NCBI RefSeq assembly: GCF_000518665.1
Contig: NZ_JAEA01000010.1
Span: 152,047 to 216,046, forward strand
DNA: 64,000 bases
Direction: 5' to 3'
From: Microvirga flocculans ATCC BAA-817
GTDB lineage: Bacteria; Pseudomonadota; Alphaproteobacteria; Rhizobiales; Beijerinckiaceae
Both the position numbers and the translations under genes were made by a program. Positions 1-9,597 of this stretch are shown here, one piece after another. Each line of letters opens with the position of its first letter. Position 1 is the stretch's first letter. The notes beneath the pieces are model-generated. The model was not told the DNA's origin and did no database searches. It worked only from the letters and a program-made list of their open reading frames with translations.

Positions 1-2119
1 GGATATCCGGCTGGGATTCCCGGTAGTCGGAATCCATGTTCACGAACATCCCGGTTGCCTGCGCCTTCTGCATCACGATGTCGCGCCACTCGCGAAGAGT
101 GTCGTAATCGGGCCCGCCGAGCACGAACTGGATCGGCTTCGAGGGGCCGCGCTGCCCAAGCGATCCGGGGCTGATCGGCGACACGCGCGCGCCGGGCAGG
201 TTGGCCACCTTGCGGTTGATCTCCTGCACCAGGTCCTGCTGCTTCACCGTCCGCTCCTCCCAGGGGACGAGGCGCAGGATGATCATGCCCGCATTCACCG
301 GCGAGGGCCGCGCGAAGCCGGGTGCGACCTGGCTCGTGATGGAGGAGACCACGCCCTGCTCCTGATAGGGCAGGAGAATGCGCTCGACCTCCTTCACCCG
401 CTCGCGGGTGTAGTCGAGGCTCGCGCCTTCGGGGGCATCGATGCGCACGATGATCGCGCCGCGGTCCTCCGTCGGCGAGAAGTTCTTCGGCAGGCCCTGG
501 AACAGGCCGTAGGCCGAAAGACAAACGGCGAAGCCGATGGCGAGGATGACGAGCGGCGCCTTGAGCACCCGCGTCAGGATCCTGCGATAGACGTTGTTCA
601 TGCCCGTGAAGAAGGGCTCGGTCATGCGCTGGATGCGGCCATGGGCCGGCACCATCAATTTCGAGCACATCATGGGCGTGAGGGTTCGCGCGACGACGCC
701 GGAGAAGAAGATGGCGGCGGCGAGCGTGATGCCGAACTCGCGGAAGAGCTGGCCGGTATTGCCCGTCATGAAGGCGAGCGGCACGAACACCGCCATCAGG
801 GTCGCCGTCGTCGCGATCACCGCGAAGCCGATCTCGCGCGCGCCGTCGAAGGAGGCGAGCAGCGGCGGCTGGCCCTCCTCGATGCGGCGGTGCACGTTCT
901 CGATTTCCACGATGGCGTCGTCCACCACGATGCCGATGGCGAGCACCACGGCGAGCAGCGTCAGCACGTTGATGGAGGCGTTGAAGTAAGCCATCACCAT
1001 GCAGGCGGCGATGATCGAGACCGGGATCGCCACGATGGCGACGATGGTCGAGCGCCAGTCGCGCAGGAAGACCAGGATCACCAGGATGACGAGGCCGATG
1101 CCTTCGAGCAGCGTCTTCAGAACGCCGTTGATGGAGGCGCTGATGAAGCGGCTCTCGTCGTAGGAAACCTCTGCGGTGGTGCCGGGCGGCAGGGAAGGCT
1201 TCAGGTTTTCCAGCTCCGCGCGGACGCCGTCGGCCACCGAAAGGGTATTGGCCGTTGCCTGCCGCACGATTCCCAGGCCCGTCGCGACCTTTCCGGATTC
1301 GTAGAACTCGAAGCGATTGTCCTCCGGGCCGACTTCGACCTTGGCGACCTCGTTCAGGCGCACGAGATAACCGTTCTTGTTGGAGACGATCAGGCGCTGG
1401 AAGTCCTGCGGGGAGGAAAGGCGTGAATCCGTCTTGACGGTGAATTCGCGCTGCGAGGACTCGATGCGGCCGCCGGGCAGCTCCACGTTCTGGCGCTTGA
1501 TGGCGGCCTCCAGGTCCTGCACGGTAAGGCCGCGGGCGGCGAGCGCCGGACGGTCGACCCAGACGCGCATGGCGTAGCGCCGTTCGCCCGCGAGATACAC
1601 ATTGGCGACGCCGGGCACGGTGGAGAGGCGGTCCACATAGACGCGCTTGAGGAAATCGCTGAGCTCGAGCGCGTCGTAGGTGGACGAGGTCACGCTGATC
1701 CACATGATGGCCGAAGCGTTGTCGTCGACCTTGCGGATGACGGGCTGGTCGACGCCGTCGGGCAGGCGTCCCACCACGCGGAACACCGCGTCGCGCACGT
1801 CGGAGGTGGCGCCTTCGGGATCGCGCGACACGTCGAACTCGATGGTGACGGAGGAGCGGTCGTTCTGGCTCTGGGAGCGGATCTGGCTGATGCCCTCGAT
1901 GCCTGCCACCGCACCCTCGATGACCTCCGTCACGCGGCTCTCGATGACCTCGTTCGAGGCGCCGCGATAGACCGTGGACACGGAGACGACCGGGCGGTCG
2001 ACGCTCGGATATTCGCGCACCGGCAGCTGGATGAGCGCGGCAAGGCCGCCCACGATCAGCAGCAGGCTGACCACGACGGCGAAGACGGGGCGACGGATGA
2101 AGAGGTCTGAAACCTGCAT
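1..2119 (-). CDS. RND efflux transporter permease, 3' part cut by window edge
   Basis: Inner-membrane proton-driven pump subunit of a tripartite RND exporter (HAE1/MexB-like), expected to extrude drugs or other amphiphiles together with the adaptor gene directly upstream. The protein starts MQVSDLFIRRPVFA, the typical N-terminus before the first membrane helix. The transmembrane-4 region reads GIVVDDAIVEIENV, carrying the paired aspartates of proton relay. About 706 residues are visible; the family is about 1030-1050, so the C-terminal third lies outside the window. It starts 61 bases after the adaptor stop on the same strand, so the two should form one operon. Substrate is not predictable from sequence. 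The family assignment is firm. Confidence 0.93.
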   Translation of the reverse strand, partial: MQVSDLFIRRPVFAVVVSLLLIVGGLAALIQLPVREYPSVDRPVVSVSTVYRGASNEVIESRVTEVIEGAVAGIEGISQIRSQSQNDRSSVTIEFDVSRDPEGATSDVRDAVFRVVGRLPDGVDQPVIRKVDDNASAIMWISVTSSTYDALELSDFLKRVYVDRLSTVPGVANVYLAGERRYAMRVWVDRPALAARGLTVQDLEAAIKRQNVELPGGRIESSQREFTVKTDSRLSSPQDFQRLIVSNKNGYLVRLNEVAKVEVGPEDNRFEFYESGKVATGLGIVRQATANTLSVADGVRAELENLKPSLPPGTTAEVSYDESRFISASINGVLKTLLEGIGLVILVILVFLRDWRSTIVAIVAIPVSIIAACMVMAYFNASINVLTLLAVVLAIGIVVDDAIVEIENVHRRIEEGQPPLLASFDGAREIGFAVIATTATLMAVFVPLAFMTGNTGQLFREFGITLAAAIFFSGVVARTLTPMMCSKLMVPAHGRIQRMTEPFFTGMNNVYRRILTRVLKAPLVILAIGFAVCLSAYGLFQGLPKNFSPTEDRGAIIVRIDAPEGASLDYTRERVKEVERILLPYQEQGVVSSITSQVAPGFARPSPVNAGMIILRLVPWEERTVKQQDLVQEINRKVANLPGARVSPISPGSLGQRGPSKPIQFVLGGPDYDTLREWRDIVMQKAQATGMFVNMDSDYRESQPDI

Positions 2120-2180
2120 GGCGGTTCGGCTCTGGTCTGGTCCGTTGAATCAAAAATCTCCCGCCGGAGCGGGAGACGGA

Positions 2181-3458
2181 TCATTTCCGCTCGGCGGCCT
2201 GCGCGGCGCCGATGGGCTGGGGCATGTTCAGCGAGGAGCGGGAGGGCTGCTGCCGGTTGGCTGCCGGAGCAGCGCCTTCCGGCGCCGGGGCGGCGGAGCC
2301 CACGGGCCGCGCGACGACCTCTGCGCCAGGGCGCACGCGCTGCACGCCCAGCACGACGATGGTCTCGCCTGGCTTGAGCCCGTCCACCACCTCGACCTTG
2401 CCGCCCTGGCGCTGGCCGATGACGATGACGCGGCGCTCTACCTTGTTGTCCTTCACCGGGTAGACGATCTGGCGCAGGCCCTCGCTGACGATGGCTTCTT
2501 CCGGCACCACGACCGCATCGTCCTTGGTGGATACCTCAAGGGCGACGGAGAGGAACATGCCGGGCTTGAGCGCCTCGTCCGGGTTGTCGAACTCGGCGGT
2601 CAGCCGCACGGTGCGGGTCGCGGTATCGACGCGCGGATCGATGGTGGAAACGGTGCCCTTGAAGATGCGGTCCCGATAGGCGGCGGCGGTGGCGTTCACC
2701 GTCTGGCCCGGCTGGAGGCGGCCGAGAAGGTTCTCCGGCACCGCGAAGTCGAGGCGCACCTTTGACAGATCGTCGAGGGACGTGATGCGGGTGCCGGGAG
2801 CCACATAGGCGCCGAGCGAGACCGAGCGCGTTCCGACGCGGCCGGCGAAGGGGGCGCGGATGGTCAGTTCGTCGAGCCGGGCCTCGGCGGCCTTGCGCTG
2901 GGCCTGGGCGGAGGCGATCGAGCCTTCGAGAGATTTCATCTGGGCCGTCAGGTCATCGACCTGCGCTCCGGTGCCCGCCCCCGTGCGGTTGAGGGCCTGG
3001 GCGCGCTCGAGCTTGATCGCGACCTCGTTGCGCAGCGCCGTGGCGCGGCTCGCCTCGGCGATGGCCTGCTCGATCGCGGCCCGGCGCTCGGCGGCATCGA
3101 ACTGGACGAGCATGTCCCCGGCCTTGACCTTCTGGCCCTCCTCGAAGCCGATCTGGTCGATGATGCCCGCCACCTTGGCGGTCACGGTGATCGATTCATA
3201 GGCACGCAGCGTGCCGACCGATTCCCGGACCTCGACGATCCGTCCGGTCCTGACCGTATCGACCTCGACCGTGGCCGGACCCATCGGGCCGCCGCGGCCC
3301 CGGCCTCCCGGAGCGCCGGCCTCCTGACCTGCGGGCTGGCTCACATAGGCGCCGATCACGGGCATATTGGCCAAGTGGCCGCCCTTATAGGCATACCACC
3401 CGCCAAAGCCTGCCGCCCCCAGCACGGCAATGACGGCGAGTTGACCGGACACACGCAT
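2181..3458 (-). CDS. RND efflux periplasmic adaptor (membrane fusion protein)
   Basis: The 425-residue adaptor bridges the RND pump and an outer-membrane channel. An N-terminal membrane anchor or signal (SGQLAVIAVLGAAGFGGWYAY) is followed by a Gly/Pro-rich linker, a barrel-sandwich half with VTAKVAGIIDQIGFEEGQKV, a helical hairpin at about residues 130-195, the returning lipoyl half with LDELTIRAPFAGRVGT, and beta-barrel and membrane-proximal domains. It is the first gene of the pump operon. No outer-membrane TolC-like gene is visible in the window, so the pair probably uses a channel encoded elsewhere. A 16-bp palindrome 113 bp upstream is a candidate operator. Confidence 0.93.
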   Translation of the reverse strand: MRVSGQLAVIAVLGAAGFGGWYAYKGGHLANMPVIGAYVSQPAGQEAGAPGGRGRGGPMGPATVEVDTVRTGRIVEVRESVGTLRAYESITVTAKVAGIIDQIGFEEGQKVKAGDMLVQFDAAERRAAIEQAIAEASRATALRNEVAIKLERAQALNRTGAGTGAQVDDLTAQMKSLEGSIASAQAQRKAAEARLDELTIRAPFAGRVGTRSVSLGAYVAPGTRITSLDDLSKVRLDFAVPENLLGRLQPGQTVNATAAAYRDRIFKGTVSTIDPRVDTATRTVRLTAEFDNPDEALKPGMFLSVALEVSTKDDAVVVPEEAIVSEGLRQIVYPVKDNKVERRVIVIGQRQGGKVEVVDGLKPGETIVVLGVQRVRPGAEVVARPVGSAAPAPEGAAPAANRQQPSRSSLNMPQPIGAAQAAERK

Positions 3459-3570
3459 GCTCGCTCCTTGACCTCTGTCTTCGATCTTTGTCGTTTAAGA
3501 ATGCCGGAATGGTCCTAGCACAATATATGCCAATTACCCCGAACGGATCCGTCTGAACACGATGTTTTGT

Positions 3571-3586
3571 ATTACGATTTCGTAAT
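3571..3586. promoter_or_regulatory. 16-bp palindrome between efflux operon and serC
   Basis: ATTACGATTTCGTAAT is a perfect inverted repeat with 7-bp arms and a TT spacer. It lies in the divergent space between the adaptor gene (minus strand) and the serC leader. Such dyads are typical TetR- or MarR-type operators of efflux genes, but no local regulator gene is in view. It could also affect serC, whose leader begins a few tens of bases away. Confidence 0.4.
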
Positions 3587-3628
3587 CTGCGGTTCCGCCG
3601 TAACGAAAGGTACGGCCGCAATCGCCTT

Positions 3629-3710
3629 GACCGGGAGGCTCGCCTCCGTCATACCGGTCGGCGGGACACCTCTCCCCACCGAGAGGCGCCCATCTGAAAG
3701 GATGGATCAC
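3629..3710 (+). promoter_or_regulatory. serC leader RNA (alphaproteobacterial serC motif candidate)
   Basis: Three successive stems precede serC. The first is an outer pairing 3629-3633/3655-3659 enclosing GGAGG-CTCG-CCTCC (3634-3647). The second is CCTCTC/GAGAGG (3669-3674/3681-3686). The third is CCATC/GATGG (3690-3694/3701-3705), whose loop and 3' arm contain the Shine-Dalgarno GAAAGGA. A known Rfam family, the serC leader, occurs upstream of alphaproteobacterial serC-serA operons, and its last stem covers the ribosome-binding site. This is the arrangement seen here. The ligand, if any, is unknown. The assignment rests on position and architecture; I could not run a covariance model. Confidence 0.62.
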
Positions 3711-4883
3711 ATGACAAGCCTGCCCGCCGCGCGCCCGCGCGCGCCCTTCTTTTCGTCCGGCCCCTGCGCGAAGCGCCCCGGATGGTCTCTCCAAAACCTC
3801 AAGACCGACAGCCTCGGCCGCTCGCATCGCGCCAAGCTCGGCAAGGCGCGCCTGAAGCTCGCCATCGACCTGACCCGCGAGGTTCTGGAGGTCCCGGCCG
3901 ATTACCGTATCGGCATCGTGCCTGCCTCCGATACCGGCGCAGTGGAGATGGTGCTGTGGTCGATGCTGGGCGCGCGTCCCGTCGACATGCTGGCCTGGGA
4001 AAGCTTCGGCGAGGGCTGGGTCACGGATGTGCTCAAGCAGCTCAAGCTCCCCGACGCCCGCGTGATCAACGCACCCTACGGCGAACTGCCCGATCTCTCG
4101 CAGGTGGATACGAAGACCCGCGACGTGGTCTTCACGTGGAACGGCACCACCTCCGGCGTGCGCGTGCCCGACGCGAACTGGATCGCCGCCGACCGCGAAG
4201 GTCTCACGATCTGCGACGCGACCTCCGCCGCCTTCGCGCAGAAGCTCGATTTCTCGAAGCTCGACGTGGTCACTTTCTCCTGGCAGAAAGTGCTCGGCGG
4301 CGAAGCGGCCCACGGCATGCTCATCCTCTCGCCGCGCGCGGTGGATCGGCTCGAAAGCTACAAGCCCGCCTGGCCGCTGCCGAAGATCTTCCGCATGACC
4401 AAGGGCGGAAAGCTCATCGAGGGCATCTTCGAGGGCGAGACCATCAACACGCCGTCCATGCTCGCGGTCGAGGATTACATCGACGCCCTCGAATGGGCGA
4501 AATCCATCGGCGGGCTCAATGCGCTCGTCGCCAAGGCCGATTCCAACGCCAAGGTCATCCACGACTGGGTCGCGAAGACGCCGTGGATCGCCAACCTCGC
4601 GAAGGATCGAAAGACCGCGTCCAACACCAGCGTGTGCCTCGTCATCGCCGATCCGGACGTGGTCGCGAAGGGGCAGGAAGCCGTGGCGCAGGTCGCCAAG
4701 GGCATCACGTCGGCGCTCGACAAGGAAGGCGTGGCCTTCGACATCGGCGCCTATCGCGATGCGCCTCCAGGTTTGCGCATCTGGTGCGGCGCGACGGTGG
4801 AGAAATCGGATCTCGAAGCCCTGACGCCGTGGCTCGACTGGGCCTTCGCGCAGGAAAAGGCGAAGCTCGCGAAAGCAGCTTAA
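3711..4883 (+). CDS. serC: phosphoserine aminotransferase
   Basis: PLP enzyme converting 3-phosphohydroxypyruvate and glutamate to phosphoserine and 2-oxoglutarate, the second step of serine synthesis. The 390-residue protein is of the alphaproteobacterial/archaeal SerC type. The PLP lysine is K193 in [15 protein letters not shown], and the substrate-facing N-terminus contains [14 protein letters not shown] chose ATG 3711 because GAAAGGA lies 8-9 bases upstream; ATG 3702 would overlap that site, and longer starts would run through the leader RNA. It lies ahead of serA with a 118-bp gap occupied by a palindromic repeat. Confidence 0.95.
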   Translation: MTSLPAARPRAPFFSSGPCAKRPGWSLQNLKTDSLGRSHRAKLGKARLKLAIDLTREVLEVPADYRIGIVPASDTGAVEMVLWSMLGARPVDMLAWESFGEGWVTDVLKQLKLPDARVINAPYGELPDLSQVDTKTRDVVFTWNGTTSGVRVPDANWIAADREGLTICDATSAAFAQKLDFSKLDVVTFSWQKVLGGEAAHGMLILSPRAVDRLESYKPAWPLPKIFRMTKGGKLIEGIFEGETINTPSMLAVEDYIDALEWAKSIGGLNALVAKADSNAKVIHDWVAKTPWIANLAKDRKTASNTSVCLVIADPDVVAKGQEAVAQVAKGITSALDKEGVAFDIGAYRDAPPGLRIWCGATVEKSDLEALTPWLDWAFAQEKAKLAKAA

Positions 4884-4893
4884 GGACAAGACA

Positions 4894-4987
4894 CGTCATC
4901 CCGGACGTAGGCTCTGCCGCGATCCGGGATCGCTCAAACCAGCCAGTCTCCCATCATGATCCCGCGCTGCGCTCGGCCGGGATGACG
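4894..4987. repeat. REP-like palindromic intergenic repeat
   Basis: The termini are an exact 11-bp inverted repeat, CGTCATCCCGG at 4894-4904 and CCGGGATGACG at 4977-4987. The inside carries smaller dyads such as GATCCGGGATC. Elements of this type (TCATCCCGG ends, about 90 bp) are dispersed in many Hyphomicrobiales genomes. It fills almost the whole serC-serA gap and would fold strongly in the shared transcript. No second copy is seen in this window. Confidence 0.6.
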
Positions 4988-5001
4988 CCACAGGTGCATT
5001 C

Positions 5002-6594
5002 ATGCCCGCTCCCCGCGTACTCATTTCCGACGCCCTGTCTCCTGCCGCCGTGCAGATCTTCAAGGATCGCGGCATCGAGGTCGACTTTCAGCCCGATCTC
5101 GGCAAGGACAAGGACAAGCTCGCCGCCATCATCGGCAATTACGACGGCCTTGCGATCCGCTCCGCCACCAAGGTGACGGCGAAGATCCTCGAACAGGCCA
5201 AGAACCTGAAGGTGATCGGCCGCGCCGGCATCGGCGTGGACAATGTCGAGATCCCCGCCGCGACGGCGAAGGGCATCATCGTCATGAACACGCCCTTCGG
5301 CAATTCCATCACCACCGCCGAGCACGCGGTTGCGATGATGTTCGCGCTCGCGCGCCAGATCCCGCAGGCCGATGCGTCCACGCAGGCCGGCAAGTGGGAG
5401 AAGAACCGCTTCATGGGCGTGGAGCTCACAGGCAAAGTTCTCGGAATCATCGGCTGCGGCAACATCGGCTCGATCGTCGCCGACCGCGCCATCGGTCTGC
5501 GCATGAAGGTCATCGCCTACGATCCCTTCCTCTCTCCGGAACGCGCCGTCGAACTCGGCGTGGAGAAGGTTGAGCTCGACGACCTGCTCCGCCGCGCCGA
5601 CATCATCACGCTGCATGTGCCGATGACGGAGAAGACGAAGAACGTGCTCTCCGCTGATAACATCGCCAAGACCAAGAAAGGCGTGCGCATCATCAACTGC
5701 GCCCGTGGCGGCCTCGTCGACGAGGTGGCTTTGCGCGCGGCCCTCGATTCCGGCCATGTGGCCGGCGCCGCCTTCGACGTATTCGTCGAGGAGCCCGCGC
5801 TTGCCAACCCGCTCTTCGGTCATCCCAACGTGGTCTGCACGCCGCATCTGGGCGCGGCCACCACGGAGGCGCAGGAAAACGTGGCGCTGCAAGTGGCCGA
5901 GCAGATGTCGGACTACCTGCTGCAGGGCGCGATCCAGAATGCGGTGAACTTCCCGTCGATCACGGCGGAGGAAGCGCCGCGCCTGAAGCCCTTCGTGGCG
6001 CTTGCGGAAAAGCTCGGCTCCTTCCTGGGCCAGCTCACGGAAGCGCCGATCAAGGGCATCCGCATCGAGTATGAGGGCGCGGTGGCCGAGATGAACACCC
6101 GTGCGCTCACCTCCGCCGCGGTGACCGGGGTGCTGCGTCCCTTCCTGCAGGACATCAACATGGTATCGGCGCCCGTCGTCGCGCGCGAGCGCGGCATCAC
6201 GGTCGAGGAGGTCAAGCGTGAGAACGCGGCGCGCGACTATGAGAGCTTCATCCGCATCATCGTCGATGCGGAGGACATGGCGCGCCACGCCGGCGGCACC
6301 GTATTCCAGGACGGCAAGCCACGCGTCACCGAGATCCGCCACATCGCGGTCGATGCGGAATTCGCGCCGCACATGATCTATGTGCGCAATGACGACAAGC
6401 CCGGCTTCATCGGGCGCTTCGGAACGCTCCTCGGCGAGTCCGGCGTGAACGTCGCGACCTTCGCGCTGGGCCGCGACAAGCCCGGCGGCGACGCGATCTG
6501 CTTCGTCTCCGTCGACCAGCCCGTGTCGGAGGAACTCCTGCGCCGGATCGAGGAAATCCCGCAGGTCAAGCGCGCCCGCGCCGTGCGCTTCTAA
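5002..6594 (+). CDS. serA: D-3-phosphoglycerate dehydrogenase
   Basis: Oxidises 3-phosphoglycerate to 3-phosphohydroxypyruvate with NAD, the entry step to serine. At 530 residues this is the long form: a substrate/NAD core (GIIGCGNIG at about 148-156; [11 protein letters not shown]; catalytic H282 in [12 protein letters not shown]), an intervening ASB domain at about 320-450 and a C-terminal ACT domain from about 457, where serine feedback is expected. It is followed after 22 bp by purU, so the serine and one-carbon genes are probably co-transcribed. Confidence 0.97.
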   Translation: MPAPRVLISDALSPAAVQIFKDRGIEVDFQPDLGKDKDKLAAIIGNYDGLAIRSATKVTAKILEQAKNLKVIGRAGIGVDNVEIPAATAKGIIVMNTPFGNSITTAEHAVAMMFALARQIPQADASTQAGKWEKNRFMGVELTGKVLGIIGCGNIGSIVADRAIGLRMKVIAYDPFLSPERAVELGVEKVELDDLLRRADIITLHVPMTEKTKNVLSADNIAKTKKGVRIINCARGGLVDEVALRAALDSGHVAGAAFDVFVEEPALANPLFGHPNVVCTPHLGAATTEAQENVALQVAEQMSDYLLQGAIQNAVNFPSITAEEAPRLKPFVALAEKLGSFLGQLTEAPIKGIRIEYEGAVAEMNTRALTSAAVTGVLRPFLQDINMVSAPVVARERGITVEEVKRENAARDYESFIRIIVDAEDMARHAGGTVFQDGKPRVTEIRHIAVDAEFAPHMIYVRNDDKPGFIGRFGTLLGESGVNVATFALGRDKPGGDAICFVSVDQPVSEELLRRIEEIPQVKRARAVRF

Positions 6595-6616
6595 CGAGGG
6601 CCGAAAGGAACGCATC

Positions 6617-7489
6617 ATGCCATCATCCCTGCCGCAGCGCTTCGTCCTGACGCTCGCCTGTGCGAACCGTCCCGGTATCGTCGCGGCCGTGGCAGGGCAC
6701 CTGTCGGATGCGGGCCTCAACATCCTCGACGCCCAGCAATACGACGACACGCAGACGGACCGCTTCTTCATGCGCGTCGTCTTCGACCCGGTATCGGGCG
6801 AAACCCATCTCGATATGCTCGAGAAGGGTTTTGCGCCGCTCGCCGAGCGCTTCGGCATGACCTGGACCCTGCGCGACAAGAATGAGAAGCGCCGGGTCAT
6901 GCTGCTGGTGTCGAAATTCGACCATTGCCTCGCCGATCTCATCTACCGCTGGCGCATCGGCGAGCTGGATTTCGAGCCTGCCGGCGTCATCGCCAACCAT
7001 CCGCTCGAGACCTATGGTCATGTGGGCCTCGGCGACATCCCGTTCCACTATCTGCCCGTCACGAAGGACACGAAGCTCGAGCAGGAGGCGAAGCTCTGGG
7101 AGATCATCCGTGAATCCCGGGCGGATCTGGTCGTGCTCGCCCGCTACATGCAGGTTCTCTCGGATGGCTTGGCTGCGAAGCTCGCCGGGCGCTGCATCAA
7201 CATCCATCATTCGTTCCTTCCGAGCTTCAAGGGCGCCAAGCCCTATCATCAGGCTCATGCCCGTGGCGTGAAGCTGATCGGCGCGACCGCGCATTATGTC
7301 ACCTCGGACCTCGACGAGGGTCCGATCATCGCGCAGGACGTGGAGTCGATCACCCATCGCGACAGCGCTGACGATCTCGTCCGGAAAGGTCGCGACATCG
7401 AGCGCCGCGTTCTCGCCCGCGCCGTGCGCTACCACCTGGAGGACCGCATCCTCCTCAATGGCCGCAAGACGGTGGTCTTCGCGGATTAG
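6617..7489 (+). CDS. purU: formyltetrahydrofolate deformylase
   Basis: Hydrolyses 10-formyl-THF to formate and THF, balancing one-carbon and folate pools. The 290-residue protein has an N-terminal ACT domain (residues 8-85) and a formyltransferase fold with the Asn-His-Asp set visible in [30 protein letters not shown] and [16 protein letters not shown] lies 8 bases before ATG 6617. Its place behind serC-serA makes sense because serine feeds the same folate one-carbon pool. Confidence 0.95.
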   Translation: MPSSLPQRFVLTLACANRPGIVAAVAGHLSDAGLNILDAQQYDDTQTDRFFMRVVFDPVSGETHLDMLEKGFAPLAERFGMTWTLRDKNEKRRVMLLVSKFDHCLADLIYRWRIGELDFEPAGVIANHPLETYGHVGLGDIPFHYLPVTKDTKLEQEAKLWEIIRESRADLVVLARYMQVLSDGLAAKLAGRCINIHHSFLPSFKGAKPYHQAHARGVKLIGATAHYVTSDLDEGPIIAQDVESITHRDSADDLVRKGRDIERRVLARAVRYHLEDRILLNGRKTVVFAD

Positions 7490-7518
7490 AGCTGCGCGAT
7501 GGCCGGGGCGATCCGGTT

Positions 7519-8421
7519 TTACTTGCGCTCCGCCAGCCAGATGCCGCCGAGGACGAGGAACAGGCCGAGCGCGTGATAGAGCGCGAAGGGCTCGCCCAGG
7601 AGCAGCACGGCGAGCAAGGCCCCGAAGACCGGAACGAGATTGACGAAGAGGCCCGCCCGCGCGGGGCCGATCAACTCCACGCCACGGATGAAGAAGACCT
7701 GCGACACGAGCGATGGCATGAGGCCCACATAGAGCAGAATGAGCCAGCCCTGCGGCGTCGGCCATTGCACGGCCCCCTGCCGGATCTCGAGCGCCAGGAG
7801 CGGCAGGGATGTCAGGAAAGCCACTACGGCAAGGGCCGCGAAGAAGACGAGCCCTGGAAGCGCCGGCCGATGGCGCAGGCCCAGGGTGTAGCCCGCGTAG
7901 AGCACGCAGGCGATCAGCGTCCATACGTCGCCGATATTGAGGCCCAGCGTCTTGAGAATGTGGAGGTCGGCCTTCACCGAGACCAGCACGACGCCCAGCA
8001 GGGTCACGATCATGCCGAGCACCTGCAGCGGGATCACGCGCGCGTGGAAGAACAGCACGGTACCCATGAGCACGAGCACGGGGATGGAGCCCTGGAAGAT
8101 CGTCAGGTTCACGGCGGTCGTGTGGTGCGCGGCGGCGTAGAAGAGCGCATTGAAGGCCGTGAAGCCGAACATGCCCATGAGCATGGTGAAGAGCCAGCGC
8201 TCCCGGATCTTCGGCCACTCGGCCACGACCTGCCTTCCCACCAGGGGGAGCAGGACGAGCACCACGATCACCCAGCGGAGGCAGGTGAGGACCATGGGCG
8301 AGACCTGGCCGATGGCGAGCCGTCCGGCGATGGCGTTGCCGCCCCACATCAGGGCCGTGAGCGTCAAAAGCAGGTAGGCCTGCCCCCATATTCCTTGCCA
8401 GATCGAATGCAGGATTTTCAT
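7519..8421 (-). CDS. DMT-superfamily (EamA) transporter
   Basis: The 300-residue integral membrane protein has about ten predicted helices and two EamA repeats (for example GQAYLLLTLTALMWGGNAIAGRLAIG near the N-terminus). Members export amino acids, nucleobases or other metabolites; the substrate cannot be told here. I chose ATG 8421 (MKILHSIWQG) because it immediately precedes helix one; the open frame continues upstream to 8544 with unconvincing low-complexity residues. No clear Shine-Dalgarno is visible. It converges on purU with 29 bp between stops and diverges from the amidotransferase gene. Confidence 0.85.
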   Translation of the reverse strand: MKILHSIWQGIWGQAYLLLTLTALMWGGNAIAGRLAIGQVSPMVLTCLRWVIVVLVLLPLVGRQVVAEWPKIRERWLFTMLMGMFGFTAFNALFYAAAHHTTAVNLTIFQGSIPVLVLMGTVLFFHARVIPLQVLGMIVTLLGVVLVSVKADLHILKTLGLNIGDVWTLIACVLYAGYTLGLRHRPALPGLVFFAALAVVAFLTSLPLLALEIRQGAVQWPTPQGWLILLYVGLMPSLVSQVFFIRGVELIGPARAGLFVNLVPVFGALLAVLLLGEPFALYHALGLFLVLGGIWLAERK

Positions 8422-8498
8422 GGAGGGCAGAACCTCGTAAAGCTTGCAGTCGCGCGCAGCTTCGCTAAACCGGCGCGGAATGGAAGCGGGTGAAGGGT

Positions 8499-9362
8499 AT
8501 GGCCTTAAGGTTTCTGGTGGTCGAGGGCAATACGCGGGGCGCAAGGCAGGCCCACAAGGAAAACTATGGACTTACGCCCTCGGAGTCCTATGCGGAGGTG
8601 ATCCGGAGCATCGCGGAGGATGCCGTCTGCGACATCGCCTTCCCGGCGGATGAGGGCGCGAACCTGCCCGACGCGGCGGGTTTGGAATCCTATGACGGGA
8701 TCGTGCTCACCGGTTCGCATCTCAACATCTATGACCGCACGCCCGAGATCTTAAGCCAGATCGAGCTGATGCGGTCGGTCTATGCCTCCCGCACACCGTC
8801 CTTCGGCTCCTGCTGGGGGTTGCAGGTGGCGGCGGTCGCGGCCGAGGGTGACGTACGCCAGAACCCGTTCGGCCGCGAGGTTGGCATTGCCCGCAAGCTC
8901 ACCCTGACGGAGGCTGGACGCAGCCATCCGCTGCTCGGGGGACGCCCGGCTTCCTACGACGCGCCCGCCATCCATCTCGACATGGTCACTGCCCTGCCGG
9001 AGGACAGCATCGTGCTGGCGAGCAATGCCGTCTCCCCGGTCCAGGCCGCCGAGATCCGAAAGGATGGCGGCGTGTTCTGGGGCGTGCAGTACCATCCGGA
9101 GTTTTCCTTGAGCGAATTGGCCTCACTCCTGAGACGCCGCACGGATATCCTCGTGCGGGAGGGCTTCTGTCGGACGGAGGAAGAGGCGCTGGCCTATGCG
9201 GACGATCTGGCCGCCCTCGATCGGGATCCGGCCCGCTTCGACCTCGCCTGGCGGCACGGCATCGATGCGGAGGTTCTCGAGCCCCAGCGCCGCACCCGCG
9301 AAATCCGCAATTTCATCGAGCACAAGGTCAGGACGGAAAAGAGCGCGCGCGGCCGGGCTTGA
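8499..9362 (+). CDS. class I glutamine amidotransferase-like protein
   Basis: The 287-residue protein belongs to the GMP-synthase-like type 1 glutamine amidotransferase family. The nucleophile elbow is FGSCWGLQVA (Cys at about residue 106), and the His-Glu pair is in WGVQYHPEFS. A C-terminal extension of about 70 charged residues is specific to this family and has no known fold that I recognise. No synthetase partner is adjacent, so the ammonia acceptor is unknown; stand-alone members may hydrolyse gamma-glutamyl bonds. I chose ATG 8499 because GGAAG is suitably spaced; GTG 8490 is an alternative. Confidence 0.75.
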   Translation: MALRFLVVEGNTRGARQAHKENYGLTPSESYAEVIRSIAEDAVCDIAFPADEGANLPDAAGLESYDGIVLTGSHLNIYDRTPEILSQIELMRSVYASRTPSFGSCWGLQVAAVAAEGDVRQNPFGREVGIARKLTLTEAGRSHPLLGGRPASYDAPAIHLDMVTALPEDSIVLASNAVSPVQAAEIRKDGGVFWGVQYHPEFSLSELASLLRRRTDILVREGFCRTEEEALAYADDLAALDRDPARFDLAWRHGIDAEVLEPQRRTREIRNFIEHKVRTEKSARGRA

Positions 9363-9487
9363 GGCGCGGCAACAGAATCGAATCCCTGGTTAAGCCGGTC
9401 GCGTCTTTTCGGGGGCGCCAAGGCTTCGCTGCGGAACCGCCTGAAAACCATATTCCCGCCGCTACCGATGCATATGATGCATGGCTC

Positions 9488-9597
9488 AAGGCTCATTCCG
9501 CCTTGACCTGAGGCGCATGATCCACCATGAGGGTTTGCAAGGTTTTTAACCCAACCCTGGCCTTGCGCCGGGGTTTTTTATTGTGAGGGTTTGAGCG
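9488..9597 (+). promoter_or_regulatory. purA leader with competing hairpins and a terminator
   Basis: The leader contains a small hairpin AAGGC/GCCTT (9488-9492/9500-9504). Next, GGGTT at 9531-9535 can pair with AACCC at 9548-9552 or 9553-9557. The latter is also the 5' arm of a terminator hairpin (9553-9575) followed by six T. Pairings that use GGGTT with 9553-9557 would exclude the terminator, the logic of an attenuator. A TTGACC box (9503-9508) could start transcription just upstream. The function is inferred and no ligand is evident. Confidence 0.4.
9553..9579 (+). terminator. intrinsic terminator 18 bp before purA
   Basis: The stem is AACCC plus GGC paired with GCC plus GGGTT, with a five-base loop and one U-G mismatch, followed by a run of six T (9574-9579). 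It may end the amidotransferase transcript (stop at 9362) or act inside the purA leader. Confidence 0.65.

Noticed and set aside
3534..4889. Long open frame antisense to serC (451 codons)
   Set aside because: High-GC coding DNA keeps antisense frames open. The plus strand encodes a complete serC with all motifs, and the antisense product has no recognisable domain. The same applies to long antisense frames over serA, the acyl-CoA synthetases and ggt.
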